From Paragonimus westermani (lineage: Eukaryota > Platyhelminthes > Trematoda > Plagiorchiida > Troglotrematidae), in assembly GCA_008508345.1 (NCBI GenBank), contig QNGE01001329.1, forward strand, positions 110,503 through 174,502: 64,000 bases of DNA, written 5' to 3'. This document shows, one piece after another, positions 23,390 through 34,179 of the stretch (position 1 is its first letter; the number at the start of each line of letters is the position of its first letter). The position numbers and the translations under genes were made by a program. The notes beneath the pieces are model-generated. The model worked only from the letters and a program-made list of their open reading frames with translations, searched no databases and was not told where the DNA came from.

Positions 23390-23645
23390 AGGTGAGTGGA
23401 AATAAATTTCAACACTATCATCATCATGGACAGAAATACACTTGTCGTGCTAACTGATACTTTACAGTCATACAACCATGAAGAGAAAGGCAATAATTGA
23501 CCAGGAAGAATAAAAACAGAGGGGGAGGAAACCCAACTACTAACAACAGACAGGTCGATACCCAAACATTCCAAATCGAAGTGCCCACGCTTCACAAACA
23601 AGTAACCGAGTTACTGGTGAAATTAAGGCGTTGTCTTACAAAATG
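23390..23645 (-). mobile_element. RTE-like LINE, 3' end fragment
   Basis: Matches the extreme 3' region of the RTE-like copies in reverse orientation. The plus strand reads ATCATCATCATGG, then GTCATACAACCATGAAGA, a pyrimidine/purine-rich block and finally CAAACAAGTAACCGAG, in the same order as at 59445-59600 and 28000-28180. It is noncoding and 5' truncated. Confidence 0.65.
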
Positions 23646-26505
23646 TAAGTTGGCTCTTTAAAAGCATTGTCCTTTATTACACTGAAAGATAACCAATTCA
23701 AATGAAGCAAACAGTCATTGAACCAACATCGCGTGATTTTCGGGATTTTTAGGTAATAATTGATATCATGAACTGCAGTGCAACAGTCGAGCAATTAAGC
23801 CTAGGAAAATTTTTTACTTGGGTTCGAAAGTCTAAAACGTAACGAACCACTTCTTCAATAGACGTCACCGAAGTCACATCCAATTCCCTTAAGTTGGCAC
23901 TAATAGTTCTTGCCCGATTGTCTGTCGTCTACCTGTTTTCCTTGTTACTTTTGGATCGGCTTCTACTTCAAACGGTCAAAATGAACCGGCAAGGTTTCCA
24001 CCACTTCTGAGTTCGAGGCGCGCTGATACAGTCAACACCCATCTAATTATTAGAGGAAGAGGTCAGAGGCGTCTTCATCACCATGATCTCTTTGATAAAG
24101 ATGAGCATCTTTCGAATGTATTCGTGCCACCTGGTGTGCCCGTACTAGGACGTCTATCAGTCTGATGGTGTGTTACTTTACTGAAGGTTGTGACTGTTGA
24201 ACTGTATATAAACATGTAGCAGACAGTTGTCAGACCTCTCATCCGGTCTACAGAAGGTATCGTGTTTGTCTAGTTGATGCACTGACAGTGTTTTCGTACG
24301 CTGACATACATCTGGTCAAAAATGAACACGATTTGCTAATGTTTTGGTTTGCGAAAGCTATCAGTAGCGGTCTCCAAGGTGTGGTTTGTTTGCTTCGCTC
24401 AACCGCTACCTTGTGGATAAATGCTGCTGGCCACTCACTGCCCATCAAAACGTATGAAATGAATCGTATCGTAATGAAGCGACTCCATGACGTTTTCAAA
24501 CATCTGTAGCCGTTTTCTAAAAAACCCATGAATGATTTCAAACAATAGGTCTGTTTTACGTTGAAAAGCAGAGAATATTGCATGACTAGCAATCAACAGA
24601 CTGCGTGTACTATTTGGCAAGACGATAGAAAGGCTTATGCATATAATAATAGCCAAAATTATAATACATGAACTGCATGTTACCACTAAATGAACCACAT
24701 AAAGTAAAAACGGAGGTGATATTTTCCAAGATTTCAATATGGAAAGCATATACAGCAATGAATACCTTTCATTTTCTTTGATATTTCTCGTTTCTCAGTT
24801 TTCCGTTTATCTGTAATTTATATTTGATTCTGGCCATCTAACTTGTAATTATATGCTACCTTGACCGGGAAAATGATGCAATACAAAGTTTTAACCCTTA
24901 CTGCTCGTGATACCTGCACTGGATTAACATAATCCTTAAGCCATGAAATCATTAGACAGAATCATGCCGCTAAATCAAGAACCCTAGTGATCTGACCTTA
25001 TCAAATCAGCTTTGGTCCCTCATGTTGCGATGTATTCCTTCAGTAATGGTCTGTATTTGAACACTGAACGAGCAATTTGTGTTTATATATGACGATTTAC
25101 GAGTCACTAGTTTTTTATATTTGGTATGTTCACCTCCTACTCCAATGCACTGGCACTATTACTTGTGATGTTGCTGGTGTTAATAAGCATGTACATTAGA
25201 ACTTAGGTCTCAGATAACGGTCAAAGTGATTTGCTTGTGTTACTTAAGCAGTTTTACGAACAGCAATTTTAGAAGTAATTTTGTGAATTTGCAGTTTTGT
25301 CGATGGGAATGGACGTATCTGAAGCAAGACTTATAACCGCACGGACCAAAAATGACTCATATCTGCAAGGTTTATGCGTACTGCCCAATTCAACCGTTTT
25401 TGTGCTGTCCGCAAGCAACCCATTTTTTCATTCGCTCTAGAAGTAGGATCTACATAACTCAGTGACTAGCGGTCCCTTAACTTCTCTAAAACTCGTCCAC
25501 TTTTCCCACCTACAAGCTTCTATGTATGCCTGGGGTAAGAGGTTCGGCATAGAGTAAACCACATCTTTCGATTCCGAAATCTCCTGAATCCAGGGGACAT
25601 ATGTAACCTCGTGAAGAGGTTGCCTATGTTTTTTCTAGTAAGTGTTTGGTTCTTGCTCTCTCACATGTCTTCTGGATCACCGACAGCTTCGACAGCCTTT
25701 TTGAATGCCAGGTATTTAGGTGCAGCCAAGTGACCATTAGGCCACCTCACTTCTTCTATAAGTTGCTGTCGCTGGTCTACGAAGGGTACAGAGTGAAATA
25801 TGCAAATATTTCTTCCAATAAATATGGAACTGTAACTTCTACTTCCGATTCTAATGTGTTCTGTTGCTTTCATAGCTGCTAGAACAAACTTTCGATTATT
25901 TTACAGAAAAAGTATTCTCTGACACCTGATAGATAAGGATCACCTATAAATTCTCTTGTCTACTACAATTGTGGTGTTCAAAAAATCTACCTTGATGGCA
26001 TTTTTGACTCACAAATTGACTTCTGAGAAGCAACCGTCAGTTTCATAAACACAGTACGGTAGAAGAGGTACGCTAAACATCAAACGAAAACTAACTGACG
26101 TAATCATTATTGCTAATATTAGCTGTATGTCCATAATCGTAACGTATGAGGATGACTTATTGAACTGAGCTCACGAGATTACTTGTTGATCTATTGGGTT
26201 GATAAACACGCTACCTGTTCGCTACTTTCATAGTGCTCCACAACTATCTACCCATTGACGATACTGAGGGAATACTGGAGATACGTACAGTTCAGTCGCG
26301 CCAGCTAAGTCAACGGAGGTTTGCATAATTTTCCTGCTCAGCAAACGTTTGATGGAGTGAAAATTACAGATATGTAGATGTGACTAGCGTTGTTCTAAAA
26401 TACCTGAAAATGCCAATCAGGAAAATGGTTTCTTTGTTTCTATTCAAAGGTCGTAGTCCTCGGTCTGTACTACATGACTTAGAGAGAGGTCAGTTTTAGC
26501 TGTTC
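23646..26505. other. no confident gene; one hydrophobic ORF
   Basis: The minus-strand frame at 24435-24758 encodes one clear hydrophobic stretch (VVTCSSCIIILAIIICISLS) that could span a membrane, but there are no motifs or splice-bounded exons that identify it. The frame at 25646-25882 is also unrecognised. No repeats were identified. Confidence 0.4.
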
Positions 26506-27610
26506 AAGCTTTCACGAGCGAATCACAAGGAGATTGGACAAAGATGGGAAAGTAAAAGTATATCACCTTAATTTCAGCAAAGCCTTCGACATAATGAAGC
26601 ACTATTTGCTTCACCCGTAAATGAAGATGGTTCGATATCCCAAACCCAGTGATTGACTGGATCCAAAGTTTATTGCGTAGCAGAGTTTTCAAAGTAAACG
26701 TTGGGAACAGAACATCCGGTGTCCCACGAACATCCGTATTGGGCCCTCTCCTTTTCTTAATCTTGTACTGGGGACAAATGACCGCGCTTCGTATTTACAG
26801 ATGGTGCTCAGATAGTAGTCAACAAGCCGAGCTGAATTAACACAGGATCTCTCTGCGGTGTCAGAGTGGTCTCTTCGATGAAACCTTCCATTGAACGCCA
26901 TAATTACCACATCCTAATGGGTAGTTGGGAACCGTTAGAAGTATCTGGTCTTCAAGATACTTCTAAAATTAAGCGACATCTGCGGTTTTCTTTTCAAAAA
27001 TACATTTAAACTCTCCATTCAAGGCGCGATGGCTATTCACAGAGCCCGCACTTAGTCTATTAGACTTAAGTGTGCACAGTCTAAGGAGCACCAGTGAATA
27101 TTTTTACGGCTATACAGAGCTAGAGTTTGATTGTATTTGGAGTACTGAGCACAGGCGTGGATGATCTAGTTACGTGAAGATATTTGGTGTATTAAGAAAG
27201 CGTTATATTTTGCGACTTGTTTGAAAGTAGATTTCAAGGGCAAACCTTATAACGAATGTAAAAAAAGCTAGTGTTGTACTGTGTAGAACGGAGGACGGGA
27301 GGAGATCTTTCTAAGGCCTCACACTAGTGACGCAGAAGCCACGGACAGTTTGAAAAAATGAGCTAAGGCGTCTTCACAGAAAGTCACAAACTCTGCTTGA
27401 ATAAGAACGGAGCTCGTTAATACGTACAAGCAAATTTCCCCGGCTACCTTGTAGCGAACGCGTGGAACAAGCTCCCGTTTGAATTAAGTTACAGTGATAC
27501 TTCGATCTTCTTCAAAGGTGGCTTGAATAGCGTATGGCTGGAGATCATTCCAGAATTCCTGCAGCACAGTAACCAAGACCACGACAGACTGTGGTGATGC
27601 AGAAGGGTAT
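26506..27610 (+). pseudogene. CR1/jockey-like LINE reverse transcriptase, degraded
   Basis: Fragments in shifting frames follow the RT order of non-LTR retrotransposons: KVKVYHLNFSKAFD (RT motif A region), DWIQSLLRSRVFKVNVGN, then SGVPRTSVLGPLLFLILY (usually SGVPQGSVLGPLLFLIY). Next comes a region near 26860 resembling SEWSLRWNLPLN, a YRA-LEYC-AW block near 27110-27160, and the C-terminal signature VANAWNKLPFEL near 27450-27490. Stops and frameshifts are throughout, and the FADD-type catalytic motif is not intact. It ends near a C-terminal block typical of CR1-type LINEs. It is 5' truncated and dead. Confidence 0.75.
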
Positions 27611-27990
27611 AGAGATGTGTGCTGTTTTACTGTGAGTTTTTATTTCTACAAATCCAGTTCAATGGCGCATAAGCAGAATCTGAATGGTTAACGAAACGTC
27701 TTAGAGTCTGAATCAGTGTTTTGGGTCATAATTTCTTTAGAACGATGGCTACTTGATTATCTTATCCTCTAATGACTTGGAGGCTGAAATCAGATTGTAT
27801 AAACATGTATAAATATATAGATATATGTATGAGTCGATATCCCAAAAGAAACATGTTGCCTGCATAACAGGAGCGGTAGTACCATCAGTGGCAACTTGAA
27901 CAATATAAGTTTCATTCTCATGCGGTTTTACATACAAGGGTCATGTGACGTTAAGCGGTCTTCCTTAGCATCATCACCGCAGACAGCAAC
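27611..27990. other. spacer between two LINE remnants
   Basis: AT-rich, with a short TATA-rich run near 27800-27830. No gene recognised. Confidence 0.5.
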
Positions 27991-29225
27991 ACTCCAGTGA
28001 TTCACACTGATGCTCAACGGGCACACACAACCATGAAGAAGAAAAATGCAAACCTTGTATAGGAATAGGGAAAGAGAAAATGGACAAGAAGGGACCTATT
28101 TACAAAAAATAACTATGTCCATACTCAAACACTCAACACCAAGTTGCCTACACTTTTCAAACAAACAAACCGAGCTTTAAGTGTAAGTGTGGCGTCATCA
28201 GCAAGGCCGCTCTCTTACGGCTTCCACTAAGCTTGGTTAGCTGCCATCTCACCTAACGTCTGCAGCCACCGACTCTGTGGATCGCGAGGTCCCAGGCTCG
28301 GAAGACGGCCTCGATCTACGGTGACCAACCCTTTGATCGACTATTTTACTTCTCTGAGCCAGATTAAAATCTGTCCACCTTGCACCCTATGCCAGCCGGC
28401 CACAGAGTCGGCAGAGTGCTCGGTGTTGCCAATGAATAGCTGGCATCCGTAACACATGACCTACCCATCCAAGTCTGTACAGATATCAAGGGGTCAACAA
28501 AAGAAACCGTTTGGCAATCAGTACTAAACACTCGCTTCCTGACATGTTCGTTGTTTACTAGCTGGTGTCACCCGATACGTGCGATTGAACGCAGACATCA
28601 GTGACCAACTACCGAAAGACGATCCACTTCTTCTAACCTGAGCGGCGAAGCTTCGCTGCTGCAAAGTGATAGGGCTCTCATTGTTATTTTACATACGCGA
28701 CCCTCGAGCTTGAGAGATATACCTCTCTGACACCAAAAGTATCCTAAGATTGGCGAATACCGTCTCAACCTTAGGAATACATACTTCCATTCCTCACAAT
28801 TCCACCGCTGCCACTGATGTAGTTCCCCAGGTATACAAACCGATCAACAACCTCTATTACTTCATTATCTAACAGTAAATTCCCGTAGTCACAGCAAACA
28901 TACAGAAGCACTTTATATATCGAGGCCGCAAAGCGCATTCCGAAGTACTTAACAGAACGCGAAATAGCATCTAGTGTTGTTACTTCTGTTACAAAGTTGT
29001 TGAACAGCCATACCCTGTCGACAACATAGTCAAGATCAGTCAGTCTCTCACCAGGTAGGAGGTCCACGCAGACGTCTTATGAGCGTCGCAGATAGTCTTC
29101 CATTAATTTACCTATGACAAAATTAAACAAAAATAGTGAAGGTGGACAGCCTTGACGTTTGCCGCTCATGGTGCTGAAACTGTCAGACAGTCCAATGCAA
29201 ACCCTGGCCCCAGATGAAGTATGGA
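27991..29225 (-). mobile_element. RTE-like LINE, 5' truncated, with RT C-terminal half and 3' region
   Basis: On the minus strand from about 29225 the element reads LSDSFSTMSGKRQGCPPSLF, then LPGERLTDLDYVVDRVWLF, in which the RT catalytic motif usually written YADD is degraded to YVVD. This is followed by SVKYFGMRFAASIYKVLL and VVDRFVYLGNYISGSGG. These blocks are characteristic of RTE-type elements common in flukes. Below 28770 the sequence continues in broken frames into the C-terminal region and a 3' untranslated region ending near GTTGTGTGTGCCCG and TGATGATGC. The frame is open only at 28771-29067. The copy shares its 3' end with those at 16845, 23390, 57838 and 59445. Confidence 0.85.
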
Positions 29226-30480
29226 GATAAAGCGCCGACAGTGTGTTCACACACTAGGTCGGTTCATCTCTATGTTTGAGTGACTCTAAAATTGTACAGA
29301 GGTTCTCTAATCAATAAGCTACACTTCCTATCACGTCCAAGCACCTGTCCTGCACTGGAAATTAAACACACTGGACAAATATGTCTATGGTTGTATATCC
29401 ATGAGAATATGTTGTTTTGGCTTATAACATGGCGGAAAGATTCCACTGCACAATTGGTATAAAAGAGCTGTAAGCATTTTCGGGTAGTTAGTCGTTTTTA
29501 AAATGTCTCAGAACTTCATATAAGAGTATTCAAACGTCTCTACTGGAAAGTGTAAACTATGACGGTGTTTATTTTAGCTCCTCTAGAAAAAGATTAGACG
29601 TTTTGTCGTCTGGCTTTTACTTTATGCTGTTTCTCCTCACTACAACCGCACACGTTGAACTGAGAGGTAGGCTCGATGTCCAAGCTTGTGTTTACTACTG
29701 TCTATCTGTCTTTGAAGCAACTATCTCTCCTGTTAGTATGTACATAGTGAATATTCTAGTGGCATCTCCATGCAGACCGACACCGAGCTCATGTAGGTGG
29801 CATCAAGACCACGGAACAGGGTCCTTTGCGGATCCCGCACTGGCATCGTGCAAACCACAGGAGCTTTTTGAGGCGCGGCATATGGCTTTCGGTAAATGTC
29901 AACACAAACTCAGTTCCTTCGTTCCCTTTCTGTCAATAGCTCCGTCCGACAGTTAATTTTTCGTCCGCCTAACCCACCTAACAATTAAATACAGTTTGGC
30001 GGAAAATGAAAAACCACTAATTCACACGAAGTACTGTACAAGATAACATATAGGTTATGTTTTCGACGGGGCGTTTATTCGTTGAAAGCAAACGTCAATG
30101 ACCCATATTGGACCGCATTGGCCTTCATGAGCCGCAATGGACCTGGCGACAGTCAACCTAGTAACACAAATTGGTCGACTACCTTCTATGTATCTCTTAG
30201 GAGTCTTACAGAATACACATCAATTTCGACGCTGCAGTAACGTCGGTTTTTATGTTTCTGGCTTATGAATACGACAAAACGCATAGGTTCTCGGTGAGAT
30301 ACTCAGAATTTATTTTAAAATAAGTTGTCTTTGACTAACGGCACTACAATTTCTTGATATTACGTCAGTAGGTTTCAAAATACTCAACCCCGTGCAGACA
30401 GTGGTGGAGACTGGAGTAGTTCTATAGGGATTAGCGAAGATGTCCAGCATTTTTTACTTTCCTATCCACTGTACGAGCAA

Positions 30481-30669
30481 AGTGAACAGCGATGAATGAT
30501 TTTCACTCACTTATTAGCACTCATTGATAACCGTTTCATTTACTTGATCGGCTTTAGGTTCTTTGAGTTGGTTGAAGTGAACAGCGATGAATGATTTTCA
30601 CTCACTTATTAGCACTCATTGATAACCGTTTCATTTACTTGATCGGCTTTAGGTTCTTTGAGTTGGTTG
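30481..30669. repeat. 95-bp tandem duplication, two copies
   Basis: AGTGAACAGCGATGAATGAT begins at 30481 and again at 30576. The two copies appear identical over their length, ending with TTTGAGTTGGTTG. The lack of visible divergence implies a recent duplication or an assembly duplicate. Confidence 0.9.
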
Positions 30670-31419
30670 TAACAGAAATATATCACTTTTATTTCAGCGC
30701 TAATAACCTGCAAGAATTCCTTCCACTAGCAACTAGAAACGTTCACCACTTTTCCATTTATTTAATTAATTGTTTTAATTTTTATCTTAGAGTGAATCAT
30801 TGAAATGTTAAAGTCAGGCAGATTGCGCTGCAAAAATCGCACAGATGACATCAAAACACCTAAGTTGGTCAATTGAACTTATTGGATTCGCAAGGCAAAT
30901 CCATTGAGAAGAGTGCAAATTACACTTGGCTTTTTTCTCTGTATACATACTACATTACCTGATAATATTTGCTCTCCTCTATTCTGTGTCATCAGTATTT
31001 TGGACTTGTAAAACGTCCACAGTTTTGGGGCTTCATGAAAATATAACACCCAAGTTATCCAAATTAAGTGACTTAGAATGATAATAATTCAGCCCATCAT
31101 CACAGGACTGTATGTCACACTACTGACCGCGTAGGATTGTTTAGGTAGTAAGGCACGATCCTATGGGCATAGAGCAGAACTATTTTTATAGTTGCGGCAC
31201 TGCTGTCTTCCGTATCAGGAAGAATGGGGTTAGGGATGGTACCCTCAAACAAATAGTACTCCGATTGCCCAACGGTTGGCCATGACCGCTGGCGTATTAT
31301 CCAATACGGTCGAGAAACATCAAATATCTTTGAAACGCCTGATGTAGCCTCGAGTACATTCGCTGCGCGCAGCAGTGTTTGAAATCAGACATTATTGTCT
31401 TATTCACTACGCCCTCGAG

Positions 31420-31570
31420 CTGGGCAAGCCCCTCACTGCCAAGTGAATCAGACTCTTGAGTCACTGTCTCCGGGTAGGGTCCCCCAAGAAAACCATATAC
31501 CTTATTGTTTTGCAAGTCAGACTTTTGAGTCAAAGGCTCGGGGTGAGGTCCCTCAAGTCAATCCCCTTCC
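31420..31570. repeat. diverged tandem repeat, period about 72 bp
   Basis: CAGACTCTTGAGTCACTGTC (about 31449) and CAGACTTTTGAGTCAAAGGC (about 31521) start units that both run to GGTCCC(C/T)CAAG. The period of 72 keeps frame. On the plus strand the units translate to NQTLESLSPGRVPQ and SQTFESKARGEVPQ, and an earlier diverged unit may precede them. The host sequence is unrecognised. Confidence 0.6.
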
Positions 31571-32246
31571 GCAGTATAAACGACCGGGAAATATCAGAAG
31601 TTATTGTTCTCTCGACAGTGACATTACTAACCGATCACGACTTTCTTCTATTGTTTTACTCACTATTTTCTCTGCCTTCCATGTGCCTTCAGGCGATTAC
31701 TGTAATTCAGCCCACTGGGATGTGCGCTGTATTGAAGCGCACAGACTTAAACAACATTATCCACACTAAGGTTTTTCTGACATTTTAGTGCATTTACTTA
31801 AGGAGAATGTGTATTGCTGGAGATGGTTGAAAATGAACAGATACCACACGCATTGCTCCCTTTGTAACAATCCCTAGCAAGTTCCACTGTAATGTCAAGT
31901 GTGAGCAGAATAACTGGAAAAGTATCTGCGGTTCTGGGAAAAGTATACGCTCAAAAACTTAACTCTATCTGAGTGTACCTGGATATGTATCATACCTCCT
32001 AGGCAAAATGAAAGAACTATAGCCGTTGAAGGCTATGCACACTCACTCTACGCACTTGAGGCGCTCATAAGACGGTCGACCGTACCATGAGTGCCCTGTC
32101 AAAATCCCATTTGGATGAGGCAACTAAATCATACTATGACAAGCGCCAAATAAATTTATTTAGTAAACTATATCAGAATAGCGTTTTTATCAATTCATAA
32201 TCAAGGTTACTGAATGTTTCACGTTAATTTGATTTTATTTTATTAG

Positions 32247-32625
32247 TGGAAGCTACCTGGATTTCACCGCCTTGGCGTTCTTCGCCTACTTAAGTCGCTT
32301 CAATGCAGTAACGCTGAAGACTTTTCAAGGAATTCTGATAGGCGAGACATGTTCGACGAAGGAATACATGCGTTGCATACATTCATTATCATGCCTAGAG
32401 AGCATGGTTAGGATAATGAACGATTTTGTGGGAACGGTTCTTGATAGGCTACTGTTTGATATTGAAGAAGCTATAGTGGAGCTTTTGCAGGAAGGAGTGC
32501 AAAATTACGTACTTTCAGATGGACATCAAACACCACGAAGGTTCCGCATGCGGTGTGCTCCGAGAGCATGTTTGAATTTAACACAAGATCAGGAAGGTAT
32601 ATTCGGCCTGTCCAATATGTACTAG
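32247..32625 (+). other. unrecognised ORF with possible splice acceptor
   Basis: A plus-strand frame that opens after a pyrimidine-rich TTTTATTTTATTAG (a candidate acceptor near 32246) and runs to a stop at 32625. The product contains LTALAFFAYL-like hydrophobic residues near its beginning, followed by MVRIMNDFVGTVLDRLLFDI and EEAIVELLQEGVQNYVL, which look helical. A possible donor GTATAT follows CAGGAAG near 32596. No family is recognised; it could be an exon of an unknown gene or a transposon fragment. Confidence 0.2.
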
Positions 32626-33084
32626 CAAATGGCTGTACCATCAATGGAATGCTGAAAAAGAATGCTTCAAGACAGTCATGTTTCATTTGTGTTCTATCTC
32701 AATTATTTACGAGAGATATGCTATTCCTAACTCGGCCTTGCAAACTCGTCTTCTATTCAATCTGGGACCGTGAAACGCACGGGGTAGAACACAGAAAATC
32801 AACCGCTTCCAGTGTCAGCAATCATAAGAACGATGTACTGTGTATGTCTGTTGTTTATTTTGCAAGTACGTCGATATACTTCGTTGATTGTCGTGTTTGT
32901 TTTTCTAAGGGTTGTGCGCTGTATGGTTGTATGATTGTATGTCCAACAAGCACATTCAGGAGTTACTCAGGTATTCTAATAGGACGGTCATAATAGATAA
33001 GCTGCAAGGGTTTAGTTACTCGTTTACATGCTCGCTAATTTTGGTATTCATATGTTCGCCGAGCTTGGCATTTAGGTTGCAAAC

Positions 33085-33115
33085 GTTTCATCACCAGGCG
33101 AGGTGACATCATCAG
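33085..33115 (-). ncRNA. second hammerhead-like core, mirror copy
   Basis: Exact mirror of the core at 33286-33316 on the opposite strand, as a consequence of the inverted repeat. The same caveats apply. Confidence 0.38.
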
Positions 33116-33285
33116 TGCGTAAGTGTTTCAGCGTATATTTTGAATGTGAAGATTGATCGATGCCTGCTCTTATATAGGACAGTGAGTTGACCAGAATCCA
33201 GGCTAGTAGGTCAACTCACTGCCCTATATAAGAGCAGGCATCGATCAATCTTCACATTCAAAATATGCGCTGAAACACTTACGCA

Positions 33286-33316
33286 CTGATGATGTCACCT
33301 CGCCTGGTGATGAAAC
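33286..33316 (+). ncRNA. hammerhead-ribozyme-like core in PLE tail
   Basis: The plus strand shows CTGATGA, then a hairpin TCACC-TCGCCT-GGTGA, then GAAAC. This is the order of the hammerhead core: the CUGANGA box, stem II, the GAAA box. PLEs are known to carry hammerhead motifs in their terminal repeats. Caveats are one extra T between the CTGATGA box and stem II, and no evident NUH cleavage site with a matching stem I nearby. Activity is therefore not established; the motif could be degenerate or merely similar. Confidence 0.4.
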
Positions 33317-33469
33317 GTTTGCAACCTAAATGCCAAGCTCGGCGAATATATGAATACCAAAACCATCAACCCGAGCTACAAACAACAACACCACTGTTCC
33401 CAACCATCAGAAACCTACATGGGCGCACAACGCTAAAAGCAACTCGCTGTTGAGAGACCTTTGCCTGCA

Positions 33470-34179
33470 GAGGGGCTTCCACACGTGAGCAACTATTCTT
33501 CTTGCATGAATGCCTGCGTCAAAACATTCTCCCTCCAAGTATCAACTACAGACCACCATTCAATCATCCACAAGCTTGGGAAATAGCAAGACAAAACGGA
33601 AGACGGATGTTACGTATGTTAATAATGGATGCTCACAATCGGTTACGGAAATACGGAAACATCATAACAGCCAAAAGAGAAGACTGTAAAGAAATAATAG
33701 ACAAACATCAGCTACATAAATTAGAGGCAGCAATAGGGCGGCGAGTAGCAATAGTCGCGAATAAGAAGAGAATAGCCCTTGAAGAGAAGCTCTCAAGATT
33801 GTCGAAGAAGCATGCCAACTCCAGCAACTATACGTGGATCAGAAACCTATCAAACCATCCACTATCCAACGACGAGCAAGATGTACTTGTGAAAGGACTC
33901 AATTTTAACACGAGAGATGCACCAAACAGAGAATACTTGGCAAACTTAGAACACATAATGAAATCTAACGTCTTGTCGGGAGAGGCACAACACAAAATCC
34001 GACAAACTATCGTACCAGTATTGACCCGCATTCGACCATCCAATAACCTTACCCAACGCGAACAACGAGCTTTGAACATGCTCGCTAATCCTTGGAATAA
34101 TAGAAAGTGGGCAGTGGAAAGAAATGAGACTGATGACAATATTATACGGGAGCCCGGGCTGCTTTTCCCAATGTCCTGA
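33470..34179 (+). pseudogene. Penelope-like element protein, N-terminal part only
   Basis: An open frame of about 225 codons, 33502-34179. It starts near HECLRQNILPPSINYRPPF, continues with a basic helical region (LEAAIGRRVAIVANKKRIAL), and has the PLE signature WIRNLSNHPLSNDEQDVLVK followed by GLNFNTRDAP, then a VLTRIRPSNNLTQREQRALN block. In full-length PLEs this precedes the reverse transcriptase (beginning VVLPADKG-like), but here the frame leaves the family after NMLANPWNN and stops. The copy thus retains the N-terminal domain and lacks RT and endonuclease. It is preceded by the palindromic terminal repeat. It is the longest clean frame in the window, suggesting recent insertion. Confidence 0.85.

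Larger units (their letters stand above)
29226..33038. other. no confident gene; two tandem repeats and unrecognised ORFs
   Basis: Contains the 95-bp tandem duplication (30481-30669), the roughly 72-bp diverged repeat (31420-31570), an unrecognised ORF of 117 codons (32272-32625), and a frame at 29603-29956 whose first residues are hydrophobic (GFYFMLFLLTTTAHVELRG), resembling a signal peptide but not identified. Nothing else was recognised. Confidence 0.45.
33039..33362. repeat. 154-bp inverted repeat: palindromic Penelope-like element end
   Basis: Arms 33039-33192 and 33209-33362 are near-perfect inverted copies around a 16-bp spacer; coordinates are exactly symmetric with no indels and few mismatches (for example TTCAGCGTATATTTTG against CAAAATATGCGCTGAA). 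The right arm leads directly into the PLE coding frame, and its sequence recurs at 61076-61231. Inverted copies of the pseudo-LTR at the 5' end are typical of PLE insertions. Confidence 0.9.

Noticed and set aside
31297..31769. Overlapping ORFs on both strands as a protein-coding gene
   Set aside because: Open frames arise from a 72-bp in-frame repeat and have no recognisable homology.
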